From Marinobacterium sediminicola (GTDB lineage: Bacteria; Pseudomonadota; Gammaproteobacteria; Pseudomonadales; Balneatricaceae): DNA of 64,000 nucleotides. The stretch is from assembly GCF_022343685.1 (NCBI RefSeq), contig NZ_CP092123.1, positions 2,480,001 through 2,544,000 on the forward strand, written 5' to 3'. How positions within the stretch are numbered: position 1 is the stretch's first letter; each line of letters begins with the position of its first letter. Under the pieces are notes generated by a model. The model was not told where the DNA came from, ran no database searches, and worked only from the letters and a program-made list of their open reading frames with translations. Made by a program: the position numbers and the translations under genes. Shown here in pieces: positions 38,383-47,880 of the stretch.

Positions 38383-39555
38383 ATGTTCAAGTCCAAAACG
38401 CTGCGTCACGCCGTGGTTGCCAGCCTGGCAACGCTATCACTCAGCTCTTCCGTTATGGCCAGCGATGAACCGATCAAGGTCGGCATGATGCTGCCCTTCA
38501 GTGGCGTCTATGGCGCTTTGGGAGATGCCACACGCAACGGCCTGAAAATGGCCCTGCAGGAGCAGGCTTCCAATCTGCACGGTCGCAAGATCGAGTACAT
38601 CGAGATCGACACCGAAGCCCGTCCCGAACGCGCACCGGAAATCGCTTCCTCCCTGCTCAACAACAGTGAAGCGGACTTCATCATTGGCCCGGTACATTCC
38701 GGCGTTGCCATGGGCATGCTGAAAGTGCTGCGCGGCCAGGATACGGTGATGATTGTACCCAATGCCGGTGCCGGCCCGGTAACGGGCCCTCTCTGTTCGC
38801 CCAACGTATTCCGTACCTCTTTCTCGTCCTGGCAGCCGTCTTATCCGATGGGCCATGTGGCACTGGAAAAGGGCTACAAGAAAGTGGTTACGATGAGCTG
38901 GAACTACGGCATGGGCAAGGAAAGTCTGGATGCCTTTGAAGAGTCGTTCACGGCAGGCGGTGGTGAGATCGTCAAGAAGATTCTGGTGCCCTTCCCGAAA
39001 ACCGAGTTCCAGGCTTATCTGTCCGAGATCGCTTCGATTAACCCGGATGCGGTGTTCGTCTTCTTTGCCGGTGGTGGCGCCGTCAAGTTCGTCAAGGACT
39101 ACGATGCGCTTGGCCTGAAAGGCAAGATCCCGCTGCTCGGCTCAGGCTTCCTGACCGAGGGGACTCTGGAAGCTCAAGGAGAATCTGCCGAGGGAATCCT
39201 GACCACTCTGCACTATGCCGATAGCCTTGATAACGAACTGAACACCCAGTTCCGTTCCGCTTACAAGCAGCAGTTTGGCAAGGCGTCAGACATCTATGCC
39301 GTGCAGGGTTACGACACCGGTCTGATGATCGCCTCAGCCGTCAACCAACTGGGCGGCGACATCTCCAACCAGAACGCCCTGATAAAGGCACTGGAGAGCA
39401 CCACCGTACGCAGTCCACGTGGTGACTTCACGTTCTCGACCGCCCATAACCCGGTGCAGAACATCTATCTGCGTACTGTGGAGAATGGCGAAAACAAAGT
39501 GGTCGAGATCGCAGCACCCGCCCTGGCCGACCCGGCCCGCGGCTGCAAGCTCTAA
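38383..39555 (+). CDS. ABC transporter substrate-binding protein, branched-chain amino-acid (LivK) type
   Basis: This 390-residue periplasmic protein has a signal peptide cleaved near VMAS. It has the type 1 periplasmic-binding fold with IKVGMMLPFSGVYGALG at the start of the mature protein. GAGG lies seven bases before the ATG at 38383, which is why the longer frame from 38242 was rejected. It is first in a five-gene transporter unit divergent from a catechol dioxygenase. Members of this family next to aromatic genes often bind aromatic acids; benzoate or a relative is a reasonable guess. Confidence 0.88.
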   Translation: MFKSKTLRHAVVASLATLSLSSSVMASDEPIKVGMMLPFSGVYGALGDATRNGLKMALQEQASNLHGRKIEYIEIDTEARPERAPEIASSLLNNSEADFIIGPVHSGVAMGMLKVLRGQDTVMIVPNAGAGPVTGPLCSPNVFRTSFSSWQPSYPMGHVALEKGYKKVVTMSWNYGMGKESLDAFEESFTAGGGEIVKKILVPFPKTEFQAYLSEIASINPDAVFVFFAGGGAVKFVKDYDALGLKGKIPLLGSGFLTEGTLEAQGESAEGILTTLHYADSLDNELNTQFRSAYKQQFGKASDIYAVQGYDTGLMIASAVNQLGGDISNQNALIKALESTTVRSPRGDFTFSTAHNPVQNIYLRTVENGENKVVEIAAPALADPARGCKL

Positions 39556-39621
39556 GCCTTTGCCGGGCAGACAGCCTGCTGCCCGGCAGTTTCAAACCAA
39601 CTGATCGCTCCGGGTTCTGTC

Positions 39622-40485
39622 ATGACCACCTCTCTCTTTCTAGTTCAGCTGATCAACGGCCTGCAGTATGGATTGCTGCTGTTTCTGATCGCCTCGGGCC
39701 TGACGCTGGTGTTCGGCGTTATGGGTATTCTTAATCTGGCACACGGCTCCATGTATATGGTCGGTGCCTATCTGGCCTGGTATTTCGTCGAACATACCGG
39801 CAGTTTTGGCGTGAGCGCCATCATTTCGGCCATCATTGCCCTGCTGATCGGCATTTTCGTAGAACGTACCCTGATCCGCCAGCTGTACCGACGCAACCAC
39901 CTGGATCAGGTGCTGCTCACCATCGGCATGATTTTCGTCTTTAACGCGCTGCAGGGGATCCTGTGGGGCAACGACCCTCTCGGCGTATCTGTACCCGAGT
40001 CACTTGCGGGCGCCATCCCGCTCACGGATGTGCTGGAGTATCCGGTCTATCGCATTTTTGTCGCCCTGCTCTGCATCGGCATCGCGGCAGTGATGTACTT
40101 CATGATCAACAAAACCCGCCTTGGCATGCTGATCCGGGCCGGGGAATCCAACCGTGAGATGGTGGAATGCCTGGGTATCGACATCCGGAAGCTTTACACC
40201 ATCGTCTTTGCCATTGGCGTAATGCTGGCTGCAGTGGCCGGCGTAGCGGCAGCGCCCATGTCCTCCATCGTGCCCGGTATGGGTGAACACATCCTGATCA
40301 CATGCTTCGTGGTAGTGGTCATTGGGGGTATGGGGTCAATCAAGGGCGCCTTTGTTGCGGCACTTCTGGTCGGGCTTGTCGATACCTTCGCCTCGGTGCT
40401 GGTGCCCCAACTGTCGAGCATGATGATCTACATCCTGATGGCCTTCATCCTGCTGCTCAAGCCCCAGGGGTTGTTCTCTTCCTGA
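39622..40485 (+). CDS. ABC transporter permease, LivH type
   Basis: This 287-residue inner-membrane protein has about eight hydrophobic segments. LINGLQYGLLLFLIASGLTL and GILNLAHGSMYMVGAY are typical of LivH permeases, as is the late GGMGSIKGAFVAALLVGL loop that contacts the ATPases. It lies 66 bases after the binding-protein gene and 15 bases before the LivM-type gene. Confidence 0.9.
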   Translation: MTTSLFLVQLINGLQYGLLLFLIASGLTLVFGVMGILNLAHGSMYMVGAYLAWYFVEHTGSFGVSAIISAIIALLIGIFVERTLIRQLYRRNHLDQVLLTIGMIFVFNALQGILWGNDPLGVSVPESLAGAIPLTDVLEYPVYRIFVALLCIGIAAVMYFMINKTRLGMLIRAGESNREMVECLGIDIRKLYTIVFAIGVMLAAVAGVAAAPMSSIVPGMGEHILITCFVVVVIGGMGSIKGAFVAALLVGLVDTFASVLVPQLSSMMIYILMAFILLLKPQGLFSS

Positions 40486-40500
40486 TCCGGAGTCCGTGCC

Positions 40501-41463
40501 ATGCTTTTCAACAAACGAACCGAACGTATTTTCATCTGGGTGTTTTTCCCCCTGGCACTGCTGATGCCACTGTTTCTCGCTGAGAACGCTTTCTATATCA
40601 GCAAGATGACCAGCGTGATGATCTTTGCCCTTTTCGTCATGTCGCTGGATTACCTGGTGGGCCGCTGTGGCCTGATTACCCTCGGTCACGCCATGTTCTA
40701 TGGCCTCGGCGGGTATCTGTTCTGGATGATTGCGCCCGAGTATGAGGCGGTCAATTTCTGGGTTTACACCTTTTATATCTGCATGATCGCTTCAGCCGTC
40801 GCTCTGGTAATCGGCTTTCTGGTACTCCGCACCAGCGGCATCTACATGATCATGATCACCCTGGCCTTCGCGCAGATGGCGTTCTATTTCTTCTCTGACT
40901 CCATCGAGTTCGGTGGCAACGACGGTCTGTTCATCTACGTGAAGCCGGAAACCAGCATTTTCGGGCTGAGCTTTTTCAACCTGGATGACCCCGTTCACTT
41001 CTACTACCTGTGCCTGCTGTCACTGTTCAACACCCTGGTGTTCTTCCGCCTGCTGATCCGTTCCCGTTTCGGGCGTGTCGTCGATGCGATCCATGAAAAC
41101 CCGGGCCGCACCACGGCACTGGGGTACAACATTTTTCTGTTCCGCCTGATGAGCTACGTGATCGCGTCTGCACTGGGTGCCTATGCCGGTTACCTGTTCA
41201 CACTGCAGTACGGTTTCGTCAACCCGTCGATGCTGGCCTGGACCACGTCCGGTTCGGCGCTGGTGATGTCGATCCTCGGCGGCATGGGGTCCATCTATGG
41301 CGCCATCCTGGGCACCTTCGTCTATGAGGGCCTCCACTACACTCTCGAGCACCTGACCGAACACTGGATGCTGTTCATGGGCGCCCTGATCATCGCCATG
41401 GTGATGGTGTTCAAGAACGGGATCGCTGGATACATGGAAAAACTGCTGGAGAAACGCTCATGA
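40501..41463 (+). CDS. ABC transporter permease, LivM type
   Basis: This 320-residue inner-membrane protein pairs with the LivH-type permease. LVGRCGLITLGHAMFYGLGGY and the late GGMGSIYGAILGTFVYEGL are characteristic. GGAG lies nine bases before the ATG. Its stop overlaps the next start in ATGA. Confidence 0.9.
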   Translation: MLFNKRTERIFIWVFFPLALLMPLFLAENAFYISKMTSVMIFALFVMSLDYLVGRCGLITLGHAMFYGLGGYLFWMIAPEYEAVNFWVYTFYICMIASAVALVIGFLVLRTSGIYMIMITLAFAQMAFYFFSDSIEFGGNDGLFIYVKPETSIFGLSFFNLDDPVHFYYLCLLSLFNTLVFFRLLIRSRFGRVVDAIHENPGRTTALGYNIFLFRLMSYVIASALGAYAGYLFTLQYGFVNPSMLAWTTSGSALVMSILGGMGSIYGAILGTFVYEGLHYTLEHLTEHWMLFMGALIIAMVMVFKNGIAGYMEKLLEKRS

Positions 41464-42239
41464 ACACCCAAGTCTCACTGGATCTCGAGGTCATGCTGGA
41501 AACTCAGGGCCTGTGCAAGTACTGGGGCGGACTTAAGGCACTGGACGATGTTTCGCTGCAGTTCTATGACAAGCAACTGCACGGCATTGTAGGTCCGAAC
41601 GGTGCCGGCAAAAGCACCCTGCTGAATATGCTCTGCGGCCACTATCAGCCGACCCGCGGCAGCATTCTTCACAAGGGTGAAGCGATCGAATCAATCAGAC
41701 CCTGGGCGTTTGCCCGCCGGGGAATCGGACGCAGCTTCCAAAAAACCAACATCTACTCTGGGGCAACCTGTCTGGAAAACTGCTGCGTGGCCGTGCAACG
41801 ACGCATGGGGGGCAATTTCAATTTCCTGCGTTCACGTTACACCCAGAAAGTATTGGATGAGATCGCGACTGAAGCACTGGAAAAGGTCGGCCTGCGTCAT
41901 CGTCGGGATGTGATCGCTTCACAGATCAGCTATGGCGAGCAGCGACAACTGGAGATCGCCATGGTGTTGGCAACGGCACCCGAGGTGCTGCTGCTGGACG
42001 AACCGATGGCCGGCATGGGCCATGAGGAATCCCAGTTGATCATAGAGCTGCTGAAGAAGCTCAGGCGGGAATACTGCATCGTGCTGGTTGAGCACGACAT
42101 GGATGCGGTATTCGAGCTGTCCGACCAGCTCACCGTAATGGTTGACGGCCAGCACCTGACCACCGGTACCGTCGATCAGGTCCGTGAGGATACACGGGTA
42201 AAAGAGGCCTATCTGGGACAAGGCGACGAGGTATTCTGA
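41460..42239 (+). CDS. ABC transporter ATP-binding protein, LivG type
   Basis: This 259-residue ATPase has Walker A GPNGAGKST, a signature region ISYGEQRQLEIA, Walker B VLLLDEPMAGM, and the C-terminal extension of LivG proteins (LGQGDEVF). It powers the LivH/M-type channel together with the protein encoded 2 bases downstream. Confidence 0.92.
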   Translation: MNTQVSLDLEVMLETQGLCKYWGGLKALDDVSLQFYDKQLHGIVGPNGAGKSTLLNMLCGHYQPTRGSILHKGEAIESIRPWAFARRGIGRSFQKTNIYSGATCLENCCVAVQRRMGGNFNFLRSRYTQKVLDEIATEALEKVGLRHRRDVIASQISYGEQRQLEIAMVLATAPEVLLLDEPMAGMGHEESQLIIELLKKLRREYCIVLVEHDMDAVFELSDQLTVMVDGQHLTTGTVDQVREDTRVKEAYLGQGDEVF

Positions 42240-42241
42240 CA

Positions 42242-42952
42242 ATGACGAAACTGCTTGAAGTAAAAGGCCTGCATACCTACTACGACGAAAGCCATATCCT
42301 GCACGGGGTCAGCTTTGATATTGAGCCCGGTCAGGCGGTCAGCCTGATGGGCCGCAACGGCATGGGCAAAACCACTACGCTCAGGTCGATTCTCGGGCTG
42401 GTCACGCCTCGCAGCGGGCACGTAATGTTCAATGGCGAGGAGATCACCGATCTGCCGACCTGGCAGCGCATGCGCAAGGATATCGCCTATGTCCCCGAAG
42501 GCCGGGGCATGTTCCATAACCTGACGGTGAAAGAACATCTGGAAATGGCGGCACGTGCCAACCGCAGAGGCGAACAGAACTGGACCTGTGACCGGGTGCT
42601 GGAAACGTTCCCTCGTCTGCAGGAGCGCCTGAACAATCTGGGCACCCAGCTTTCCGGTGGTGAGCAGCAGATGCTGGCGATCGGACGTGCACTGGTTACC
42701 AATCCTGAGCTGCTGATTCTGGACGAGGCCACCGAAGGCTTGGCTCCGCTGATCCGCAAGGAGATCTGGGATGTGATCCGTACCATCAAGGACAGCGGAA
42801 TTTCGACCCTGATCGTGGACAAGAATATTCAGGTTCTGAAGGAACTGTGCGACCAGCATATCGTGCTGGTCAAAGGCCAGGTCGTCTTCAGTGCCGGCTC
42901 CAGCCAGCTGATGCAAAGTCTGGAAGAGGTCGAATCCTATCTCGGTGTGTGA
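42242..42952 (+). CDS. ABC transporter ATP-binding protein, LivF type
   Basis: This 236-residue ATPase is the second nucleotide-binding subunit. Walker A is GRNGMGKTT, the signature is LSGGEQQML, and Walker B is LLILDEATEGLAP. It ends with VESYLGV, the usual LivF ending. It is the last gene of the transporter unit. Confidence 0.92.
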   Translation: MTKLLEVKGLHTYYDESHILHGVSFDIEPGQAVSLMGRNGMGKTTTLRSILGLVTPRSGHVMFNGEEITDLPTWQRMRKDIAYVPEGRGMFHNLTVKEHLEMAARANRRGEQNWTCDRVLETFPRLQERLNNLGTQLSGGEQQMLAIGRALVTNPELLILDEATEGLAPLIRKEIWDVIRTIKDSGISTLIVDKNIQVLKELCDQHIVLVKGQVVFSAGSSQLMQSLEEVESYLGV

Positions 42953-43051
42953 TCCTTCCTGATTTCGCCAGCCATCATACTAGGCTACTGGGGGTTTCAC
43001 CTGTTCATTGGTAGAATCCCCTACTGATTCAGTTTTAATGGATGCCACTCG

Positions 43052-43879
43052 ATGTCTGACGAGACAGAAAAAACGCCAGAGATACAACGCCAGGGAATCG
43101 GCTCACTGGAGATCGGCCTGCGTATTCTCGATACGTTGGCCGAATCCTCACGCCCACTGACACTGAAGTCTCTCTCGGAAACGCTGGAGCTCTCTCCAAG
43201 CCGCCTGCATAAGTACATGGTAAGCCTGGTTCGCACCGGCTATATCGCCCAGGAGAACGGCAGTGGCTACATCCTCGGCAAGTCCAGCCTGACTCTGGGC
43301 GTTGCAGCCCTGAGCCGGATTGATCCAATCCAGTCAGCCTTTACCGCCATTGATGAGCTCAACCGCAGCAGCGACAAGACCGTGTCCGTTACGGTCTGGA
43401 ACGGTCACGCTCCGTTGGTGATCAAATGGCTGGATGCCAGCCAGCCGGTAGCGGTCAACGTCCGTCTGGGCATGGAGCTATCACCCTTTTACTCGGTTTC
43501 AGGACGCATCTTTCTGGCCCACCTGCCTGAAGCCCGGCGCGACCAGATTCTGGACAGTTTTTATGCCAACCCACCTGCTCTGCCCCGCTATGCCGGCAAA
43601 TCTCTGGACAGGGACGCATTTATCGAGCATCTGCAAAAGGTAAAGGACGAGAACCTCTGTTCGTTCTACGGGGACTTCCTGCCCGATATCAATGTGGTCG
43701 GCAGTGCCATCCACGACATCAACGGCAATATTTCGTCAGTGATCAGCCTGATGGGCCTCAACGGGGATACCGACGTGCGGCCCGGGAGTCGCTACAGCGA
43801 GATGGTGAAAGCCTGTGCGGCACAAGTTACCGGGGAGATCTGCGGGCGCAGTCAGCGAAACGAGCCCGGCGCCAGCTGA
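43052..43879 (+). CDS. IclR-family transcriptional regulator
   Basis: This 275-residue protein has an N-terminal winged helix (residues about 15-75, SLEIGLRILDTLAE then LSPSRLHKYMVSLVRTGYI) and a C-terminal IclR effector domain. IclR proteins commonly sense aromatic acids and control their catabolic or uptake genes. It follows the ABC transporter on the same strand after 99 bases, so it may control that transporter. The effector is unknown. Confidence 0.88.
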   Translation: MSDETEKTPEIQRQGIGSLEIGLRILDTLAESSRPLTLKSLSETLELSPSRLHKYMVSLVRTGYIAQENGSGYILGKSSLTLGVAALSRIDPIQSAFTAIDELNRSSDKTVSVTVWNGHAPLVIKWLDASQPVAVNVRLGMELSPFYSVSGRIFLAHLPEARRDQILDSFYANPPALPRYAGKSLDRDAFIEHLQKVKDENLCSFYGDFLPDINVVGSAIHDINGNISSVISLMGLNGDTDVRPGSRYSEMVKACAAQVTGEICGRSQRNEPGAS

Positions 43880-43919
43880 ACAGACACCGGGCTTCCATTA
43901 CCTGCGAGAGTGGAGCCCC

Positions 43920-44882
43920 TCAGCGCTGTCGCAGGGTTTCCGACGGCAGTTCACCGAACATCTTGCGGTACTCGGAAGAAAAACGCCCCAGGTGGGTAAA
44001 ACCGTAGTCCAGTGCAATTTCGGTGACATTGCGAATAGCCGCGTTATGCTTCAGTTCTTCCCGCAAACTCTTCAGTTTTGACTGCTTGATAAACAGCTTG
44101 GGGGTCACGTTGAAGTACTTGGCAAAGAGGTTATACACAGTACGCACGCTGACGTTACCGACCTGCGCCAGTTCCTCAACACTCAAATCGTCACGGATGT
44201 GGGCTTCGATATAGGCCAACAGTACAGAAAAACTGCGATCATGAATCTGCAAGTCCAGACCGGACCGGGCATTACTGTCGAACTGCTGCAGCAGCTTTCG
44301 AATCAGGATATCACGGTATGGCAGCTGAAGATGACTGAGGTCCAGTTCAGTCTCGTTGGCTTCGAGCAGGAGTGCATCCAGCAGGCGCATGAAACCCAGT
44401 GACTGCTCCAGCTCGATGACTTTACGCTCAAATCGAACACCCGCTCTGGGTATCAGCCCCGTTTGTTCCAGACAAGTCTCGCGCACCAGCTCTTCGGGCA
44501 CCTTGACGATGACCTTTTCACAGTCTGCCGAATAGGTCAGGTCGATTTTCTCCCCCGGGTTCATCATCAGAGCCTGGCCGCGCTGCAGCCGCACACGCTG
44601 ATCAGGGAAGTGCCAGCGGCATTCCCCTTGCGTCACCACCTGAAAATGATAGATGCCTTGAAGATCAGGGCAGCGGACCTGAACATCATCGCCATAGCTG
44701 ATGGATGACAGGCCAATACCGGCAAAATCGCGATAGCGAAGGCGTGATACCGGACGGCGGCTGCGGGTCAGGTCATTGAACTCGAGCCGGTGTTGCCCGA
44801 CGTGGCGGTTCACATAAGCGGAAACCTCAAGCGGGTGGGCCTGATCAAAGATCACGGCATTACTGAGCACGTTGGTGAACAT
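43920..44882 (-). CDS. benR: AraC/XylS-family activator, BenR-like
   Basis: This 320-residue protein resembles XylS/BenR along its whole length: SAYVNRHVGQH near the start, ISYGDDVQV, LTYSADCEKVIVKVP in the effector domain, and the AraC double helix-turn-helix (SVRTVYNLFAKYF, EIALDYGFTHLGRFSSEYRK) at the end. XylS/BenR proteins bind benzoate and activate ben or meta promoters. The window contains fitting sites upstream of benA, a porin, a catechol dioxygenase and an ABC transporter. The ATG at 44882 is preferred over a GTG at 44891; neither has a strong ribosome site. Confidence 0.88.
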   Translation of the reverse strand: MFTNVLSNAVIFDQAHPLEVSAYVNRHVGQHRLEFNDLTRSRRPVSRLRYRDFAGIGLSSISYGDDVQVRCPDLQGIYHFQVVTQGECRWHFPDQRVRLQRGQALMMNPGEKIDLTYSADCEKVIVKVPEELVRETCLEQTGLIPRAGVRFERKVIELEQSLGFMRLLDALLLEANETELDLSHLQLPYRDILIRKLLQQFDSNARSGLDLQIHDRSFSVLLAYIEAHIRDDLSVEELAQVGNVSVRTVYNLFAKYFNVTPKLFIKQSKLKSLREELKHNAAIRNVTEIALDYGFTHLGRFSSEYRKMFGELPSETLRQR

Positions 44883-44963
44883 TGGCGGCACCGTTTTTTT
44901 GTAATTATTGTTAACGGATTCATTATAGGTAAACAGAAACCGGATGCAACGCCTGTTTTCTGA

Positions 44964-45854
44964 TCAGATACTGCCCTCTGCCTGGGCCACCTTGTCCATC
45001 ACGAATTCGATCAATGCTCGGGTTTTAACCGGCAGGTTCTCCCGGTGCGGATAAAGCATGTGCATGGTGCGGCCTTCCATTGACCACTCGGGCAACAGTT
45101 GAATCAGCTCACCCCGTGCCAGCTCTTTGGCTACCACATAGCGCGGCATGCAGCAGGCACCAAGCCCGCGTTTCACTGCATCCACCGCAAAACGAATCTC
45201 GTCCGTGCGCAGATGAGCGTGAGGCGTGAAGGTGATGGCATGCCCCTCCTGATCATGAAAACGCCAGAAAGCCGATCGCTTGAGCACCACCAGTGGCAGC
45301 TCTGAAAGCTCCTCTGGCCGTTTGGGACGAGGATAACGGTTGAGCAGATCGGGGGTCGCCACCACCACCATCTCCGTTTGCATCAGGGGGCGCGAGATCC
45401 AGTCATTCAGGGTTACCTTGCCCAGGCGAAAGGCGATATCAATGCTGTTTTTCACCAGGTCAACGTTCTCGTTGCTGAGAAACATTTCGACGCTGACACG
45501 TGGATTGATTTCCATGAACTCGAACACCCAGGGTTTGACGAAATGGTGCCCAAGGGTCAAGGGTGCAGTGATCTTGATATCACCGGAGAGTGACGACAGC
45601 TCCGAGTTGACGTCCTCCGAGCGCATCTCCAGTTCCGTCATGACCGGTGACAGGCTGCTGTAAAAACGCTGACCGGACTCGGTCAGACCGAATTTTTTCG
45701 AGCTGCGATGCACCAGCTTGTATCCGAGCTGCTGCTCGAAGGCCTGCAGGCGACGTGACAGGGTTGAGGTCGGAATGTCGAGATAACGAGCCGCGGACAC
45801 CAGACTCCCCTTCTCGACCACCTTGATGAAATAGTACAGATCCTGATAGTTCAT
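44964..45854 (-). CDS. LysR-family transcriptional regulator
   Basis: This 296-residue protein has the LysR winged helix in residues 1-60 (YYFIKVVEKGSLVSAARYL, STLSRRLQAFEQQLG) and a periplasmic-binding-like effector domain. The HRSSKKFGLTESG stretch places it in the sub-family related to DmlR/TtdR-type regulators. It is divergent from the monooxygenase-fold gene at 46014 across 159 bases, which is the most likely target. The effector is unknown. Confidence 0.88.
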   Translation of the reverse strand: MNYQDLYYFIKVVEKGSLVSAARYLDIPTSTLSRRLQAFEQQLGYKLVHRSSKKFGLTESGQRFYSSLSPVMTELEMRSEDVNSELSSLSGDIKITAPLTLGHHFVKPWVFEFMEINPRVSVEMFLSNENVDLVKNSIDIAFRLGKVTLNDWISRPLMQTEMVVVATPDLLNRYPRPKRPEELSELPLVVLKRSAFWRFHDQEGHAITFTPHAHLRTDEIRFAVDAVKRGLGACCMPRYVVAKELARGELIQLLPEWSMEGRTMHMLYPHRENLPVKTRALIEFVMDKVAQAEGSI

Positions 45855-46013
45855 ATTGTTATTCTCAAAAATGAAATCACGCCTTCCCGCGTATCCTGTA
45901 GATAAATATCCTCACCGGCCTATATTGGTCAACCATAACACAGCTATTTTCGGCAGCTGCGAACAGATCAAACCGTTCTTTTCTGTCCATGCTGCATAAC
46001 GCTCAGGGCCTTC

Positions 46014-46604
46014 ATGATGCCAGAAACAGAATCTATACCGTCGGCAGAAACAGCCGTCACCGTGGTCATCTCACGTCGGGTGATCAAGGGTCAGGAGGAC
46101 CAGTTCGAGCAGTTAAGCAGCGAGATGACCTATCGTGCGTCGCGCTACCCGGGATATCTGGGGGCTGACCTTTTTCGTCCAGCGAGCCCCAACGACCCCG
46201 AATATCGCATCATCTTCAAATTTGCCGACGAGCCGTCACTTGCAGCCTGGCAAGCCTCCACTGAGCGAGCAGAAATTCTGGAGCAGATCGAGCCGCTGCT
46301 AGTCACACCCAGCAAAGTTGAAACGATGTCAGGGATCGTCAACTGGTTTACCCTGCCCGGCCACAACCCGGTCAAGCCACCACCCAAGGCCAGAATGACT
46401 TTCGTCAGCTGGCTGGCGCTTTACCCTACGGTTACGCTGATCTTTTTCCTGTTCGGTGACCTGCTGGCACAGATACCGCTGCTGCTGCGCACATTGATCG
46501 TGACCGCAGTGGTGATGGTCGCCATGTCCTACCTGCTGATGCCAAGATTTACCCGCTGGTTCGCTTTTTGGCTGTTCCCCAAACACGAACAGAATGAGCG
46601 CTGA
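46014..46604 (+). CDS. Membrane-anchored antibiotic-biosynthesis-monooxygenase-fold protein
   Basis: This 196-residue protein has an N-terminal ABM-type ferredoxin-like domain (residues about 15-105, VVISRRVIKGQEDQFEQL, then YPGYLGADLF). Two hydrophobic membrane segments follow (about 130-155 and 158-175), with a short basic tail. Soluble ABM domains dimerise and often act on quinones or haem. This membrane-bound form is common in proteobacteria but its job is unknown. The first ATG of a tandem ATGATG is used; the ribosome site is weak. Confidence 0.8.
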   Translation: MMPETESIPSAETAVTVVISRRVIKGQEDQFEQLSSEMTYRASRYPGYLGADLFRPASPNDPEYRIIFKFADEPSLAAWQASTERAEILEQIEPLLVTPSKVETMSGIVNWFTLPGHNPVKPPPKARMTFVSWLALYPTVTLIFFLFGDLLAQIPLLLRTLIVTAVVMVAMSYLLMPRFTRWFAFWLFPKHEQNER

Positions 46605-46631
46605 ACCCGGCCCTAAACTTCAGGAAGTCCC

Positions 46632-47645
46632 ATGAGTTTGAAACTGACCGTCGTCGACCAATCCCCCGTGCAGGGCCTGCCCAGTGATACATCACCGGTT
46701 GCCATTACTGTCGATCTGGCACGTGCCTGTGACCGTCTGGGCTACCACCGTTACTGGGTGGCCGAACACCACAACAGCGTCAATTTTGCCGGCCCCTGCC
46801 CTGAGATTCTGATCGGCCATATCGCCAGCCAGACCGAGCGAATTCGTGTCGGCAGCGGCGGCGTCATGCTGACTCATTACAGCCCCTACAAGGTTGCAGA
46901 ACAGTTCAGCATGTTGGAAACACTTTACCCCGGGCGTATTGATCTGGGCATTGGTCGCGCACCGGGTGGCGATGCGCTGGCGTCACATGCGCTGGCATAC
47001 CCCGCGCAACCGGGACTGGAAGACTACGCCGAGCAGGCCTGGCTGCTGCAGCACTTTCTCCACGGCAGCCTGCCTGAGAACCACGCCTACAAGAGCCTGC
47101 AGGTGATGCCGGGCAAACCTGCCATTCCGCAAACCTGGATGCTCGGTTCAAGTGGTGGCAGTGCCGGTCTTGCCGGCCAGGTCGGCATGAAGATGTGTCT
47201 TGCCCTGTTCATCAGCCCGGACCCTGCGCCCCCCAGTGTCATCACCGAGTACAAGCAGGCATGGCAGAATGCCGGACACGAGGGAGCCCCTGAGGCTAGC
47301 ATTGCCGTGGCCGCACTTTGCGCTGACAGCCGTGAGGAAGCGGCATACCTGGCGGCACCGGCGGTCTACTGGAAAGTAAAAGCGTTTCGACAGGGCATCC
47401 GCGAGGTGGTCAAGTCGCCCGATGAAGCCTTGCGACTCAAGGAACAGTTGAGCCCCTCTGACCAGGCATTCTTTGATGCGGTTCTGGATTCGATGATTCT
47501 TGGCAGCGCTGGCGAGTGCGCCGAGCAGATCGCTCAAGTAGCCGACCGTTATCAATCCGATGAGGTCGGTATCGTCACCGTGACCCATGATTATGCCCAC
47601 CGCCTGCGCAGCTACGAGCGCCTGGCCGAGGTCTTGATCCGATAA
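46632..47645 (+). CDS. Luciferase-like (LLM) flavin-dependent oxidoreductase
   Basis: This 337-residue protein has the bacterial-luciferase TIM barrel. It opens with LTVVDQSPV and contains YWVAEHHN, RIRVGSGGVMLTHYSPYKVAEQF and PGRIDLGIGRAPGG, typical of the group 1 luciferase-family oxidoreductases that use FMN. The substrate is unknown. AGGAAG stands before the ATG, and the gene starts 27 bases after the ABM-fold protein, so the two may be cotranscribed. Confidence 0.9.
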   Translation: MSLKLTVVDQSPVQGLPSDTSPVAITVDLARACDRLGYHRYWVAEHHNSVNFAGPCPEILIGHIASQTERIRVGSGGVMLTHYSPYKVAEQFSMLETLYPGRIDLGIGRAPGGDALASHALAYPAQPGLEDYAEQAWLLQHFLHGSLPENHAYKSLQVMPGKPAIPQTWMLGSSGGSAGLAGQVGMKMCLALFISPDPAPPSVITEYKQAWQNAGHEGAPEASIAVAALCADSREEAAYLAAPAVYWKVKAFRQGIREVVKSPDEALRLKEQLSPSDQAFFDAVLDSMILGSAGECAEQIAQVADRYQSDEVGIVTVTHDYAHRLRSYERLAEVLIR

Positions 47646-47663
47646 CGGCAAGCGCCCACTTCA

Positions 47664-47696
47664 GCCCGGGCCAGAACTCTCCCCCAGGGTCCGGGC
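47664..47696 (+). terminator. Possible terminator after the luciferase-like gene
   Basis: GCCCGGGCC pairs with GGTCCGGGC (one G-U pair) across a 15-base loop. The following sequence is pyrimidine-rich but has no T-run, so termination is uncertain. Confidence 0.35.
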
Positions 47697-47880
47697 ACCC
47701 TCTTCTGCACCCAATGACACCGGCGCCTGTTGTTTACTGATCAGGCAGGCCTTGCGGACTTTTCATTTGTTCAGGGTGCCGCTATCCGTTTAAATCACAC
47801 TTGCGCAGCGAGCAACATTGAACTGCGCCACCCTGCAGCTTTGCCCCGTTTCTCATTCAAGCCAATGGTTGATCATCAGC

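Noticed and set aside
43864..43892. GCCCGG/CCGGGC stem at the end of the IclR gene
   Set aside because: The loop is long, the stem overlaps the stop codon and there is no T-run, so I do not call it a terminator.
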